A DNA stretch of 64,000 nt from Ostrinia nubilalis (GCF_963855985.1 NC_087092.1:8370001-8434000), one strand, 5' to 3'; positions 30,848-41,578 are shown, numbered from the stretch's first letter. Notes: generated from the sequence alone by a model not told the origin. Numbers and translations: made by a program.

Positions 30848-32072
30848 TATTGGGGGCTCCCCATACTTAGAACTGAAACTCAAATTTTTTTTTTCATCAA
30901 ACACGTGTGGGGTATCTATGGATAGGTCTTCAAAAATGATATCGAGGTTTCTAAAATATTTTTTTTCTAAATCGAATAGTTTGCGTGACAGACGCTTCCA
31001 AAGTGGAAAAAAGTTGGTCCCCCTCTCTCTAACTTCTAAAATAAGAAAATGAAAAATCTAAAAAAAACATGATGTGAACAAAATTGTTTTGAACGAGATC
31101 TAGTAAGTAGTTTTTTTTAATACCTTGTAAATCGTAAACCGCTTACTACCGCGTAATCTTTCATACAAATAACTTAAATTTTAAAAAAAATCCGACACGC
31201 ACTTGGCCGGTTTTTTTGTTTGCGCTACAAGCTTTCGAAATTATTTGAAACTTGCTTAAGTACAATTTTTTTTTTTCGTTTTAGTACAACTGCATTTCAG
31301 AATTAAAGCTTGTTTTTATAAAAGTTTTTTAATTATTATAATTTTATTTTACACTTTTTAGTGCTATCTCAATCTCAGAGCCTTGGTTCAATTACAATAC
31401 AATTTAGCACCAAAGTGCTCGAAAAGACAAATCCAGCAAACCCAAACTCGATAAGTTTCCACCGTTTCGTTTAGGAATTCCTATGGCCACCTCCTGACTC
31501 CATCATCAGGACCCTGAACATCATCTAGTACTAAAGTGCTCGAAAAGACAAATCCAACGAACCCAAATTCGATGCGATGCCGCCGTTTCATTTAGGAGTT
31601 CCTATGGCCACCTCATGACTCCATCATCAGACCAGCTCAATGGTACCATAACATTGCATTGTCATCGTACTTACATAAGTATACCAAATTTCAGCTCAAT
31701 CGGTTGAGGAAAACTGGTCTTAAATTCAGTTGCAAGAGTTGTCCCTTGTCCCACACATACTTACAAGTGTCGTTAGTGATCTGGTTACAAAAACTGTTGT
31801 TTTGGGTTCTGGAAGTTCTGGAAGCCCGAACGTACTTGTCAGAACGCGTTTTTCAGCTTGCTTTTGGTAAATAGTAGGTACTGGATTAACGGATTAACGG
31901 ACTTAGGATAATTTAACGGAAGTTAACGAGTCCGTTAACATTTTTTAAAGTTAACTTAAAAGTTAATCCGTTAATAGAAATGTTAACTTCGTTAATTAAC
32001 GATTAACGGATTAACGAGTTAATGCCCAGCTATGGTTAATACCTAGAAGGTATATGAATAGGTAGTTACTAC

Positions 32073-32992
32073 CATAGCTGGGCACCGTTAATCCGTTAAC
32101 ACGTGATAATAAAACGAAAAAAGCTATTGTATGCAAAGTTCAAATAATTTCGAAAGCTTGTATCGCGCATGGAATTTATTCCTCTTTTATGTTTGCGCAA
32201 CAAGCTTTCGAAATTATTTGTAGGTACCTTGCATAAGTACAATTATTTTTTTCGTTTTAGTACAACTGCATTTCAGAATAAAAGCTTTTATTATAATTTT
32301 ACACTTTATTTGTATCTCAATCTCCGAGCCTTGGTTCAATTACAATACAATTTAGCATCAAAGTGCTCGAAAAGACAAATCCAACAAACCCAAACTCGAT
32401 AAGTTTCCACCGTTTCGTTTAGGAATTCCTATGGCCACCTCTTGACTCCATCATCAGGAATTCAGGACCCTGGACATCATCTAGTACTAAAGTGCTCAAA
32501 ATGACAAATCCAACGAACCCAAATTCGATGCGATTCCGCTGTTTCATTTTGGAGTTTCTATGGCCACCTCCTGACTCCATCATCAGACCATCTCAATGGT
32601 ACCATATCATTGCATTGTAATCGTACTTACATAAGTATACCCAGCTCAATCGGTTGAGGAAAACTGGTCTTAAATTCAGTTGTAAATAAATAAAACAAAT
32701 GCATTTTTTATATCGTTGCGTTGGTAATCTGGTTACAAAAACTGTTGTTTTGGGTTCTGAAAGTTCTGGAAGCCCGAACGTACTTGTCAGAACGCGTTTT
32801 TCAGCGTGTCTGCTGTATCTTTTTGGTAAATAGTAGCTACTGGATTAACGATTAACGGACTTAGGATAATTTAACGGAAGTTAACGAGTCCGTTAACATT
32901 TTTTAAAGTTAACTTAAAAGTTAATCCGTTAATAGAAATGTTAACTTCGTTAATTAACGATTAACGGATTAACGAGTTAATGCCCAGCTATG
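32073..32992. mobile_element. hAT element copy 2 (920 bp)
   Basis: Same family as 29397-32034: ends CATAGCTGGG / CCCAGCTATG and exact 8-bp duplication GTTACTAC (32065-32072 and 32993-33000). It lacks the GGAACCCTA insertions and so serves as the empty-site reference. It shares the internal AAAGTGCTCGAAAAGAC units and the GTTAACG-rich right end. Only 30 bp separates its left duplication from that of copy 1. Confidence 0.93.
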
Positions 32993-33000
32993 GTTACTAC

Positions 33001-34331
33001 TACCTACTCTTTTTCAGCCAGGGGATGTAAGCTTTTATTTTGAGCTTATCCTAACAGCACGTCTTCGATATAACGAGCACAAAAATAATTATTATTTTCC
33101 CTGGTATCAAATAATAATAATTTGTAAATTTTGTAATAGTATATTATAATATAACCTTTGTACAATTAAATTGTTTTGATGATGTCGAAGTAATTTTCGG
33201 CTTGTTATTTTATCCTTAACTTTCCCCAAAGTTCCGAACTCCAAAATATTTTCCTGGATAAACAGATAATTTACATACTTGTGATGTGTTAGGGAACAAT
33301 TAAAATTGTATACCTACCGAGTAAACACTTCGACTCAATCATTGTTTTGATTTATAAATATTTGCTAGTGCGATATTTATTAATTAGTAGACTTCGTATT
33401 CTTAGTATTTTATTGACTTCTGCTAAAACTATATCTACCTTGATACCTTCCCATTATACTAGCGAAAACAGTTCAAAATTCTTGGAAATAGCAAACCACA
33501 AAAGATTTTTCAGGTCTTCTTCGTCTCATGGTTTTTTTCTGGTGATCGAGCAATCAGATCAAATCAAAGAAAGATAACTATAGATCGAGTGGGGTCACCA
33601 CTCGAGAATCTTTGAGTACTTATAGCCATGATTGAATAACGGTCGGCTTAAGTGTGCCTTATACTACTAGCTTAATATAATTCACGGGGCTACGATTTAT
33701 ATGCTTAAATACCTTCTAGTTACTATCATCTTCGGTATGTAGGCATTTTAGTTAATATTAATACCCTCGAAGGCGAAAAAGTAGCAGTAATCTCAAGATA
33801 GAGAATGAGGTGTCGAGAGCTTTCCTTCTTTTAAGCTTATAGCGGCTAGTGAAAAATGAACGTTAGCTATATTAATACACAGCAGAGCTACCGAGGAGGG
33901 CGTGAAAATACGGCCGTAGAATCTATAGCTGCCGCCGCTGGTGAGGAAGATTAAGGTAGCGTGTTTGGACAGAATTTCAGAAAGAACATTTCTTTTGTTA
34001 AAAGTATCGCCGCCGTCTTTGTCGAGTCGACCTTTGAGAATTAGATATTTTCTAAGTAGGATAGTTAGGCCTACCATTATATCCGAAGTTTATCGGAAAA
34101 ATCTTGGAATCTTTAGGTGGTATTTTGATTGTACCTACATTGTGATTCATAACGTATCTCCTTAGAATTTAAGGAATATAACTTATTCAGCATTTTCGTA
34201 ATCTCATATTCATATTAAAATATGCCCACATTAAATACATAATTAAAACCGTTCTTAGTGAAGGATATATGTACCTACTTACTACCTTCGTTCACTCCAT
34301 GTTTTTAGACATCCCTTAAATTCTCTTTAGG
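33001..34331. other. No gene recognised
   Basis: AT-rich. A small palindrome with CGAGTGGGGTCACCACTCG lies at about 33587-33605. Several T/A runs; no element ends. Confidence 0.5.
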
Positions 34332-34575
34332 CCAGTAGAATTAAACACAAAAATTGATTAAATCGGAAATAATTCCTACAAAAGATTTTTTTGCTTTAAT
34401 GGCTTCATTGGTTGCCCATTAAGACTCTCCTAAGTTTTCGACTTCGACGGAGTTGTGCTTAAGTGGTGGGGGCCCCCGAAAGGGGCGTTTTTTCGGTTTT
34501 CCGGTTATACCGCGTAAAGGACTTACCCTATCGAAAAGTAGTCTTCATGACGGTTAAAGGGCACTTAATCCTGCA

Positions 34576-34896
34576 TTGAATAAGACCAAATTCATATGTT
34601 TTGGACAAACCGTTCTCGCGCTAAAGTTCGACAAAGTAAAAAATATACGTATAATTAATGACCCTCTCCACGTCCAATGGCTTGTTACCCACATGCTTCC
34701 AAGCCTTGTAAAGGGTCGCCTTAACCAGTGTAACCCTAACAAGGCTCACGAGTTTGATTCGCTTATCCTTGTTCGTCCCAGCCGTTCCTTAACTGCGGTT
34801 GCTGCACCTCTTCCTGGCACTCTCCTGAACGACTCTGTGTTACCTAATGTGGCTGCCCCTCTTCCTTGTACCCTCCTGTACGATTTCATTGCTTAG
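34576..34896 (+). other. 106-codon open frame in left arm, unknown
   Basis: It opens at TTG (no ATG) and reads NKTKFICFGQTVLALKFDK to a stop at 34894-34896. Just upstream the frame gives ALNPALNKTKFICFG, which slightly resembles the segment after the active site of LINE reverse transcriptases (LN..KTKFIxFG). The rest is unrecognised and includes a repeated AAPLPxTLLxD motif. The right-arm copy stays open too, but differences between the arms change residues about three times as often as they are silent, close to the neutral expectation. I therefore doubt that it is a selected protein. Confidence 0.35.
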
Positions 34897-35204
34897 CCAT
34901 ATGCCTGGTCCAAGATTCGACGCCACAAAATCAACTTCGTACGAGTGAAAATAGTTTAAATACTATTTCCCGTGCTTGCAACATTTTTCTTTACTGCTTC
35001 GCCTCTATTAGTCGTAGAGTGATTGTATATATCCTATAGCCTTCCTCAATGTATGAGCTATTCAACACAAAAATAATGATTTCAATCAAACTAGTAATTC
35101 TTAAGATTAGCGCGTTCAAACAAACAAACAAAAAACTCTTCAGCGTTTTAATATGAACTTGTTGTTGTTGATTTTTGGCGTCGAACCTTAGACCAGGCAT
35201 ACGG

Positions 35205-35525
35205 CTAGGCAACGTAGTCATGCAGGAGGATACAAGGAAGAGGGGCAGCCACAGTAGGTAACACAGAGTCGTTCAGGTGAGTGCCAGGAAGAGGTGCAGC
35301 AACCGCAGTTAAGGAACGGCTGGGACGAACAAGGATAGGCGCATCAAGCTCGTAAGCCTTGATAGGGTTACACTGGTTGAGGTGGCCCTTTTCAAGACTT
35401 GGAAGCCTGTGGGTAACAAACCATTGGACGTGGAGAGGGTCATTAATTATACGTATATTTTCTACTTTGCCGAACTTTAGCGCGAGAACGGTTTGTCCAA
35501 AACATATGAATTTGGTCTTATTCAA
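35205..35525 (-). other. 106-codon open frame in right arm, unknown
   Basis: Mirror copy of the frame at 34576-34896: NKTKFICFGQTVLALKFGK, later AAPLPGTHLND and AAPLPCILLHD, with a stop at 35205-35207. About 17 of 106 residues differ from the left copy. Both being open is notable, but the substitution pattern does not show purifying selection. Confidence 0.35.
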
Positions 35526-35759
35526 TGCAGGATTAAGTGCCCTTCAACCGTCATGAAGACCACTTTTTGATAGGGTAAGTCCTTTACGCGGTAAAACCGG
35601 AAAACCGAAAAAATGCCTCTTTCGGGGGCCCCCACCACTTAAGCACAACTCCGTCGAAGTCGAAAACTTAGGAGAGTCTTAATGGGCAACCAATGAAGCC
35701 ATCAAAACAATAAAATCTTTTGTAGGAATTATTTCCGATTTAAAAGCTAATTCTACTGG

Positions 35760-35956
35760 ACTACTTGTGTTATTAAAAATTCAAGGTTAACCTTCTAGGT
35801 TTAACATTTGTAGGCATGAAAGGCCTTTCATGTACTTTAAATGTATTAAACTGTTATGACGTGACTGTCTAATCATGTTTAAGAAGGAAAGGATATAGCG
35901 AAGAAATAATGTGAGAAAAATGGTTTCAAAAGAGGCTTTTATGTCATCGTCAAGCC
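35760..35956. other. Possible 3' flank of the coding-like fragment
   Basis: AT-rich. On the minus strand ATAAAAG appears 15-20 bases after the stop at 35957. No other signal. Confidence 0.35.
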
Positions 35957-36061
35957 TTAAGCTTTAACGTGGGCTTCACGGACATCAGTGATTCCGTTTG
36001 TGCGGCCACGCTTGACAAAGCGGCCGCCCAAAGTCTTGAAGTCTGGACCTTCTTCTTCATT
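35957..36061 (-). pseudogene. Coding-like fragment, unidentified (terminal exon or relic)
   Basis: On the minus strand a GC-richer stretch reads NEEEGPDFKTLGGRFVKRG and RTNGITDVREAHVKA, then stops (TAA at 35957-35959). Codon use and composition stand out from the AT-rich flanks, and it looks like a protein C terminus. I do not recognise the family. Upstream an AG is available (GTAGGTTAG just before) but there is no pyrimidine tract, so a splice acceptor is weak. It could be the last exon of a host gene on the minus strand, a processed relic, or chance. Confidence 0.3.
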
Positions 36062-38227
36062 ACCTAACCTACTATCTATATCTACCTATACATATTAAAT
36101 AAGTATTGATGTGAATTCCCCGTCAATTACGTATTTTATTTGAAGTAGTTTTTAGTAGCTTTTTAGCTAGAAGTAATAGGTAATATTATTCTTCATAAAT
36201 TAATTATTTTGTCCTTTTATAATCTCCTAAAAAATTTCTACATTTACCTGAAAAAGTTACTGACTCGTAAGTTGGGTAAAAAATATAATGGACCTAGGTA
36301 CTAAACATGTAAACTTGAAACAACCTTTATCACGAAATGAACATTGGCATCGTGGGAAAAAATCAGATGCTTCATTATTATGCAGAGAGAACGAATATTT
36401 TTTCATAGAAGACTATACTATCTTCATCTCTCTTTTGGATCCTTTTATAGCAATTACAAATTGTAACTTAATATTTCTACGTAAAGTAGGTATTAGTACC
36501 TACTAGTATTAGTAGGCACAGAATAATAATAAGTACTGTATTAGTTACATTAGACACTATATAAATTGTTTAGAACTAAGTTTTAAATTAACCGCTATTA
36601 CTGTAATAGAGCCTTCACGAGTGCTTGGAGGACTTGACAAGGGGTAGGCAATTAAAGCTGCTTTATATACGATACACCAGGAAAATGCATGTTCCCCGAG
36701 GGATGCACGATAAAGTTTTTGACAAAATGAACTTCACATGCGATTAAACGTTAAATAAAGTCGGATTCACCAGTGACGAAACAAATATGTACCAGACAGA
36801 CCAACAGTTTTGTTATCTTTTCGATTACGACTCAAGGGAATTCTCAACTGATACGACAACCAAGTACGAGAAACACGCGAAAGTTGGCAACTTAAAACAT
36901 GTTCGTTACGGATAGCGCCGTGGTGATGCCTGCCTTGTGCCTGATACCATAGCTGATACCTTTGAGTGGAGGTATTGGTACCTACATGTAAGTAACTATA
37001 TCTAGAAGTTAGCAGATGAAAATCGAAAAGCACAGTTGTGTCGGGTACAGATAATGCCATTGGAACAAGGAAAAGAGATGCGAGATCGTTGCGCTGCAAT
37101 GTCATTTTTGGATTACGAGTAGATAAGTAGTCTCAGTCTTATGATTCAGTCATTGAACAATCTAGTACATTTCGGTACCTATATCACGATAATATTAAGA
37201 GCATACCAAGAGTTATAAATATGCATGACAAAATCACATCATGTTTGTTTGAGGTCCATTCGTATTTAAATGGAAATCAAACAATCAGATAGGTATTGGT
37301 ACCTACACAATCCTATTACAGTATGTTGAAACAATACTGACGAGGTCTACCCTGGGTAATCCCGCGAGATTGCAAAGCCTGTCCGCCGTGATTGACTACT
37401 AAATAAAATATGGCACCGCTGTGATACAAAAATTGATTACCAATAGCTGTAAGTACACCTACGGTTTCTGATCGTTTGGTATTGTATAATCAATGAAAAA
37501 GGTTTATTTTTCATCCACGTGAATAAGCTCAATTTAATTTGGAATCGCTAAGCAATGTAAAATAAAATGCTTAATTTAAGTTGTTAACAAGTGATACAAA
37601 TATAAGTTAAGAGGAAAAAATTTCCTAACATGGTACCTACTAATGGAATTGTTATAACTTTGTAGGAAAGTAAAGGAACAAAATATTTTAACAGCCGAGT
37701 ATATTTAGCTCCAATTACTGTTCAAATTATGTTTTGATTCTTACTTAACAAGAGCCTATTTTGATCTCCATCTCTACTTACTCGTACCGACTTAGTAAAA
37801 CGTTTCTTAGAAATAAATATAATATAATTACTAACTCTGAATAAAGCCAACCATGTACTCTACAATTAAGACTAACAGCCGAATACTTCATAATAGACTG
37901 TGTAGTCTAGTAGATATTCCAAATTTCCAATTGACCTCAATTCTCAATAATTTCGAGACGATATTCCACTCGATAAAGCAACGTATCGCGTAATTCTCGG
38001 AATATCATCAAACGAATCACATGGGTTCTCGGTTCGCCGAATTTAACTGCTTAAATAGAGGTTGACGATAGCACGATGTGGGCACTTTCCGGAAATTGAA
38101 ACCATGACATAGCATAGCACCCGACTCTACCGACTTACGACTGCTCGCCGGCGGAATGCATAGATGTGATGTAGGACTGCAGCTATATGTACTACCAGTA
38201 ACAGTATAGTTCTTGCAACTCACGAAA
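36062..38227. other. No gene recognised (2.2 kb)
   Basis: An open frame of 112 codons on the minus strand (36767-37105) has no recognisable features. No element ends were found. Confidence 0.5.
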
Positions 38228-38345
38228 GCGAGTGAGCTTTACTTGTGTTTGTACCTACGTTCATGCACATAAGGATAGTGTATGTCTGTCAAAACTTTTG
38301 AAAAACGTACAGTAGCGAGCCACCACACATGTAAAGCTCACTCGC
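38228..38345. repeat. 118-bp fold-back with 15-bp arms
   Basis: GCGAGTGAGCTTTAC (38230-38244 region) is mirrored by GTAAAGCTCACTCGC (about 38331-38345). Perfect 15-bp arms enclose about 88 bp. No target duplication is obvious; it may be a small MITE. Confidence 0.65.
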
Positions 38346-38901
38346 CTTACAAAATCGGTCACATCGTAACGCACTGGACAGAAAACTCTTTTATTACAGT
38401 TTAATGGATAATTTTATATCTTATTTCTGGGGTGGTATTTATAGTGGAGTACGACCTTTTTCAGTTGATATTTTAGATGGTAATATTGCTATCTAGCTAC
38501 ATTAGTTATGTCTTCAATTACTTAAGTACTTTATTTATTACCTAGTTCATTTTTGTGTCACAGCTGGTACATTTAATGTAGTCACAACAAAAAGCTTTTA
38601 GGCAGTGTAACTATATTATGATTCTGTCACGAACTAAATCTGATTATTATATCAAAAAAATAACTTCTTTTACATTTACCTAGGTAAAATGTTACGATGA
38701 AGAAAATTCCTGTAAAATTTTGCTTAATTAACCAAAAAGAAGTTTATCAAATCACTCAATTAAATATGAATTGCAGTTTAAGTGGAGAACAGTTAATATT
38801 TTTCGGTTGATAAGAATTTTTATATCGCGCTACCCGTATTTCGCTTAGTTTTGAAAATTGGTCACGGGCTCCTAATGCCAGGCGGAAACAAGCGGGGGGC
38901 T
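38346..38901. other. No gene recognised
   Basis: AT-rich; nothing recognisable apart from the regulatory-like cluster that follows. Confidence 0.5.
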
Positions 38902-38938
38902 GATAAGATGGCAGATAAGCAAATGACGTCATCACGTG
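38902..38938. promoter_or_regulatory. Cluster of GATA, CRE and E-box sites
   Basis: Within 37 bases lie two GATAAG-type sites (38902-38919), the palindromic CRE TGACGTCA (38924-38931) and the E-box CACGTG (38933-38938). Such sites can bind GATA, CREB/ATF and bHLH factors. Co-occurrence of two perfect palindromes side by side is uncommon by chance, but function is inferred only. Confidence 0.4.
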
Positions 38939-40330
38939 ATTGCTACTCGAATACACGCAGTAAGTAAGTCAGAAACCGATACGTGATTTACATAGTTCAT
39001 CGTGAAAAATATTAACAGCATATTTACGAATTTCGCTTTGAACTCAAGGCTAATAATTATTTTATTTATAAAAATACAGACAACGGTACGCCTAGTCAAG
39101 TAACATAGAGCAAAATTAGAATGTTTTGAGAGGAGGGGTATATTAATGTTCGTACCGAGAAGTTTCCTTCATGCTTCAAGCCTGAAGGGCTCTAAACGAG
39201 CGCGAGCGCTGATTGAAAATAAAATTTCAGCTTGCTGTAAAGTTTATTGCACGATTTATTTTCTATAAATGAGACCTTTTAATAAGACTTTGAAACAACG
39301 TTTCCATTGATTTTAAGGGAATGGAAAACTTTAATAATAGACTTGAGTAATTACTAATCTTACTTAGCTACTTCAAGTGCTAAAACAATTAATTTAATAA
39401 ACTTGCTCTCTATTACAGCTTGTATTTTATAAAACGGCTCTCTACTTAATTAAGTCACAGATAATATAGATTAAGTTATCGATGGCCCTGGGAATTTTGA
39501 ATGTTTGTTTATCGCGATTTGTTAGTGTCAGTGGTTGATGTAGTGATAGCATTTGATGAGCTGATCAAGATAAAGAAAGGTTAGCGTGCTGACCTGAATT
39601 ACTTGCAAAAACGAATAGAAAATAGCTACATCGTCTTTTACAGCACAGATTGAATTTTGCTGGATACTATAATTATACTTTGTAATTTGGAAGTGATTAC
39701 CTTAAATTGGAAGGTACAAGTACTCGTACCTACGTAGTTTCTTTTATAAGCATATTCAAAGTAAAGCTCGTGTATTACATATTCAAATATTTTCGTTAAC
39801 TAAAAATCAATATGCGATCCAATTTTACTATCCCTCTCAGCGAACGACATACTCTAGCTTAATATAAAAATAGAATGTCCAAAATATTGAAGAACCATGC
39901 CAGAAAATGGGTAGCGTGATTGCGTCTTATGATCGACCACAAAAGCGCTGTTTTAACATCGTAAAACTTGATATGCCAGCGATAGAGGGGTCGGGTATCG
40001 GTTGGACCCATGGTTGGACCTCATTGCAAAGTTTCCAAAGTTATTTTAGCAAGTAAATGAACAAGATTTTTTAAAATATTAACTTATCTGGTAGTTGTGT
40101 AATGTAATAGGTAGGTACTTACATTAGGATATTGACAATATTTAATCAAATCAAATTGTTTCAGTAGTGTTGGTTTTTGTTCCCAAAATTAAAAGTACCT
40201 AAATATATAATAGACGCACTGTTTAAAAACAACGTGTAGAAAATTGCAACTATTCATTAAAAGGTGCATAAATGCAGTATCGGGTCAAGGGTCATATTTA
40301 TACGATATTACCGGGTGATTAGCTGAAGTC
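38939..40330. other. No gene recognised
   Basis: AT-rich, without coding similarity or element ends. Confidence 0.5.
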
Positions 40331-40510
40331 TAGGCAAAGGTAATAGTGGCAAGCACGCGAGCGTGTTTGCCGGCCGCCGAGGAAACTCGTAGCGCAGCTT
40401 GCTACGACGCTACGGCAGGCGGGGTGGACGCTACGGCAGGCGTAGTAAGCTCGTAGCTGCTTAAACTTGCCGAGCTCGGAAACTGTAAACTGAGCGCTCA
40501 CTACTCGCAA
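40331..40510. repeat. GC-rich patch with repeated CGCTACGGCAGGCG
   Basis: CGCTACGGCAGGCG occurs twice (about 40408-40421 and 40430-40443), separated by GGGTGGA, within a GC-rich block bounded by GCCGGCCGCCGAGG and TTGCCGAGCTCGG. It resembles parts of lepidopteran repeats but I could not place its ends. Confidence 0.5.
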
Positions 40511-40982
40511 TTTACCCTTAATTGCTACATTTTGCCCAGGTTAAAATAAAGCTCCACATTCTAGATGGTTTTGGTTTCTTTACTAGTACTTATGCAAACT
40601 CGAACTATTCTAGTTAGGACTCCAATTTGCTCGTAGGTGTACCTATTTAAAATATTCACAACCAAGACAGAGAAGATTGAAGGTAAATACGAGATTTCCA
40701 AACAATTTGCGCCAATTCATTCCAGTCTTCAGAATACATGGGACTGAAACAAAACAAAGTTTACAGTCGCCTCCTCTTACGGGAGGATAATTTTGTAACA
40801 AGGTGAGTCATGAAAGTTTCACGAATTGAAAAGCGTATCCAATTATAACGTACGCACAAGGCGTTTGCTGGATTCGGAGTTTTAATATGTGAGCATTAGA
40901 AAAGTTGGGACGTTAAGTCGCGGGCGGCGGTCGCGGCTTGCCCGGCGAGTTGCTCGTGGCCACCAAACTTTGCTACTTATGG
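40511..40982. other. No gene recognised
   Basis: Mixed composition. GTCGCGGGCGGCGGTCGCGG at about 40917-40936 shares its GCGGGCGGC core with the Helitron-like end that follows. Confidence 0.4.
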
Positions 40983-41045
40983 ACTACCAGCGGCCGCCCG
41001 CGACTTCGTACGCGTGGATCCCGTTTTACCCCCTTAGGGGTGAGT
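40983..41045 (-). mobile_element. Helitron 3' end remnant
   Basis: AGCGGCCGCCCGCGACTTCG, then TACGCGTGGATCCCGTTTTA and CCCCC, is the mirrored GCGGGCGGCCGCT 3' hairpin of a lepidopteran Helitron family. CTAG and the 5' part are lost; a GTCA repeat (41043-41060) follows. Confidence 0.45.
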
Positions 41046-41072
41046 CAGTCAGTCAGTCACCTTTGAGTTATA

Positions 41073-41365
41073 CAGGGTGGAATTTTGTAATGCCACCTGG
41101 AGGGAAAGTATTCCTAATACGGTAGATAGAAAATTTTACTAAAAGGAAACATTCCTTAATTTAGAAAAAGAAATGAAACTGCATTCAAAGATTTCTAAAA
41201 ATTTGCTTGCCACACCCGGGAATCGAACTAACTACAATTTGTTAAAAATTACACCCTGTATTTTTATTGCTATTTAAATAAATGAATGTTTTCTTTTAGT
41301 AAAATTTTCTATCTACAGTATTATGAGTACTTTCCCTCCAGGTGGCATTACAAAATTCCACCCTG
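41073..41365. mobile_element. Mariner/Tc1-like MITE with long TIRs (293 bp)
   Basis: Ends CAGGGTGGAATTTTGTAATG and its complement are flanked by TA (within TATA on both sides). The inverted repeats extend about 90 bp with few mismatches (GCCACCTGGAGGGAAAGTA, then TAGATAGAAAATTTTACTAA on both arms), so it is almost a full palindrome. No coding content. The TA target supports a Tc1/mariner-type driver. Confidence 0.88.
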
Positions 41366-41458
41366 TATAATATATTTAGATCAACGCGTAAATATATTTT
41401 TAAAAAAGGCATCTTGTTGGTAGTTTGCGAAGAGAGAAACATTTATTAAGTTGTCTAA

Positions 41459-41575
41459 GGCTGGGTTGCACCATCTTACTTTAGCTTTGACAAACGTCAA
41501 AAATCTGTCAACTCCGTACAAAAAGCACCGGTTATCGTTATAATTACCGTTAAAATTAGGTGGTGCAACTCAGCC
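41459..41575. mobile_element. Harbinger-like MITE (117 bp)
   Basis: GGCTGGGTTGCACCA at the left and TGGTGCAACTCAGCC at the right are inverted (one mismatch), with TAA duplicated outside (41456-41458 and 41576-41578). GG...CC ends with a TWA duplication fit PIF/Harbinger. The family ends are common in Lepidoptera as far as I recall. Confidence 0.85.
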
Positions 41576-41578
41576 TAA

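Larger units (their letters stand above)
29636..31217 (+). mobile_element. GGAACCCTA-type dispersed repeat, copy A (split)
   Basis: Begins AGGGTTCCGTAGCC and ends CGCACTTGGCCGGTTTTTTT. It is interrupted between about 29769 and 30847 by an opposite copy. The empty site in the sister hAT (CCTCTTTT next to GTTTGCGC) fixes both ends. The body includes GTCTGTCTGTCCGTCCGT and GGATAGGTCTTCAAAAATGA, widespread in Lepidoptera as far as I recall. The ends are not inverted repeats of each other and there is no coding sequence; its class is unclear. Confidence 0.8.
29397..32034. mobile_element. hAT element copy 1, with nested repeats
   Basis: The ends CATAGCTGGG (29397) and CCCAGCTATG (ending 32034) lie between exact 8-bp duplications GTTAATAC (29389-29396 and 32035-32042). 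The subterminal regions are dense arrays of GTTAACG / CGTTAA units (about 29408-29535 and 31885-32020). Comparison with copy 2 (32073-32992) shows that 29636-31217 is an insertion. The body holds two imperfect ~121-bp units with AAAGTGCTCGAAAAGACAAA and TATGGCCACCTCCTGACTCC. No transposase is visible, so it is non-autonomous. Confidence 0.93.
34332..35759. repeat. Long inverted repeat, ~600-bp arms, ~229-bp loop
   Basis: The left arm is about 34332-34936 and the right arm about 35166-35759, starting from CCAGTAGAATTA and its complement. The arms are about 92 percent identical over the 318 bp I compared by eye. Both carry a GC-rich block (GTGGTGGGGGCCCCCGAAAG) and the same 106-codon open frame pointing toward the loop. 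No target-site duplication is seen at the outer ends, so it may be a fold-back element or an inverted segmental duplication. A transcript through it would form a long hairpin. Confidence 0.9.

Noticed and set aside
33587..33605. CGAGTGGGGTCACCACTCG as an ecdysone response element
   Set aside because: It contains GGGTCA but not the inverted half-site spacing of a true response element; a simple palindrome explains it.
34332..35759. Reading the two 106-codon frames as a duplicated host gene
   Set aside because: Differences between arms change residues about three times as often as they are silent, which is near neutral, and no ATG begins the frame.
36767..37105. 112-codon open frame on the minus strand
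   Set aside because: No motif, signal peptide or neighbour supports it, and a frame of this length can occur by chance in 64 kb read six ways.
41043..41061. GTCA repeats as a CRISPR-like or satellite array
   Set aside because: Only four units without spacers; a simple microsatellite. No CRISPR is expected in an insect nuclear genome and none is seen.
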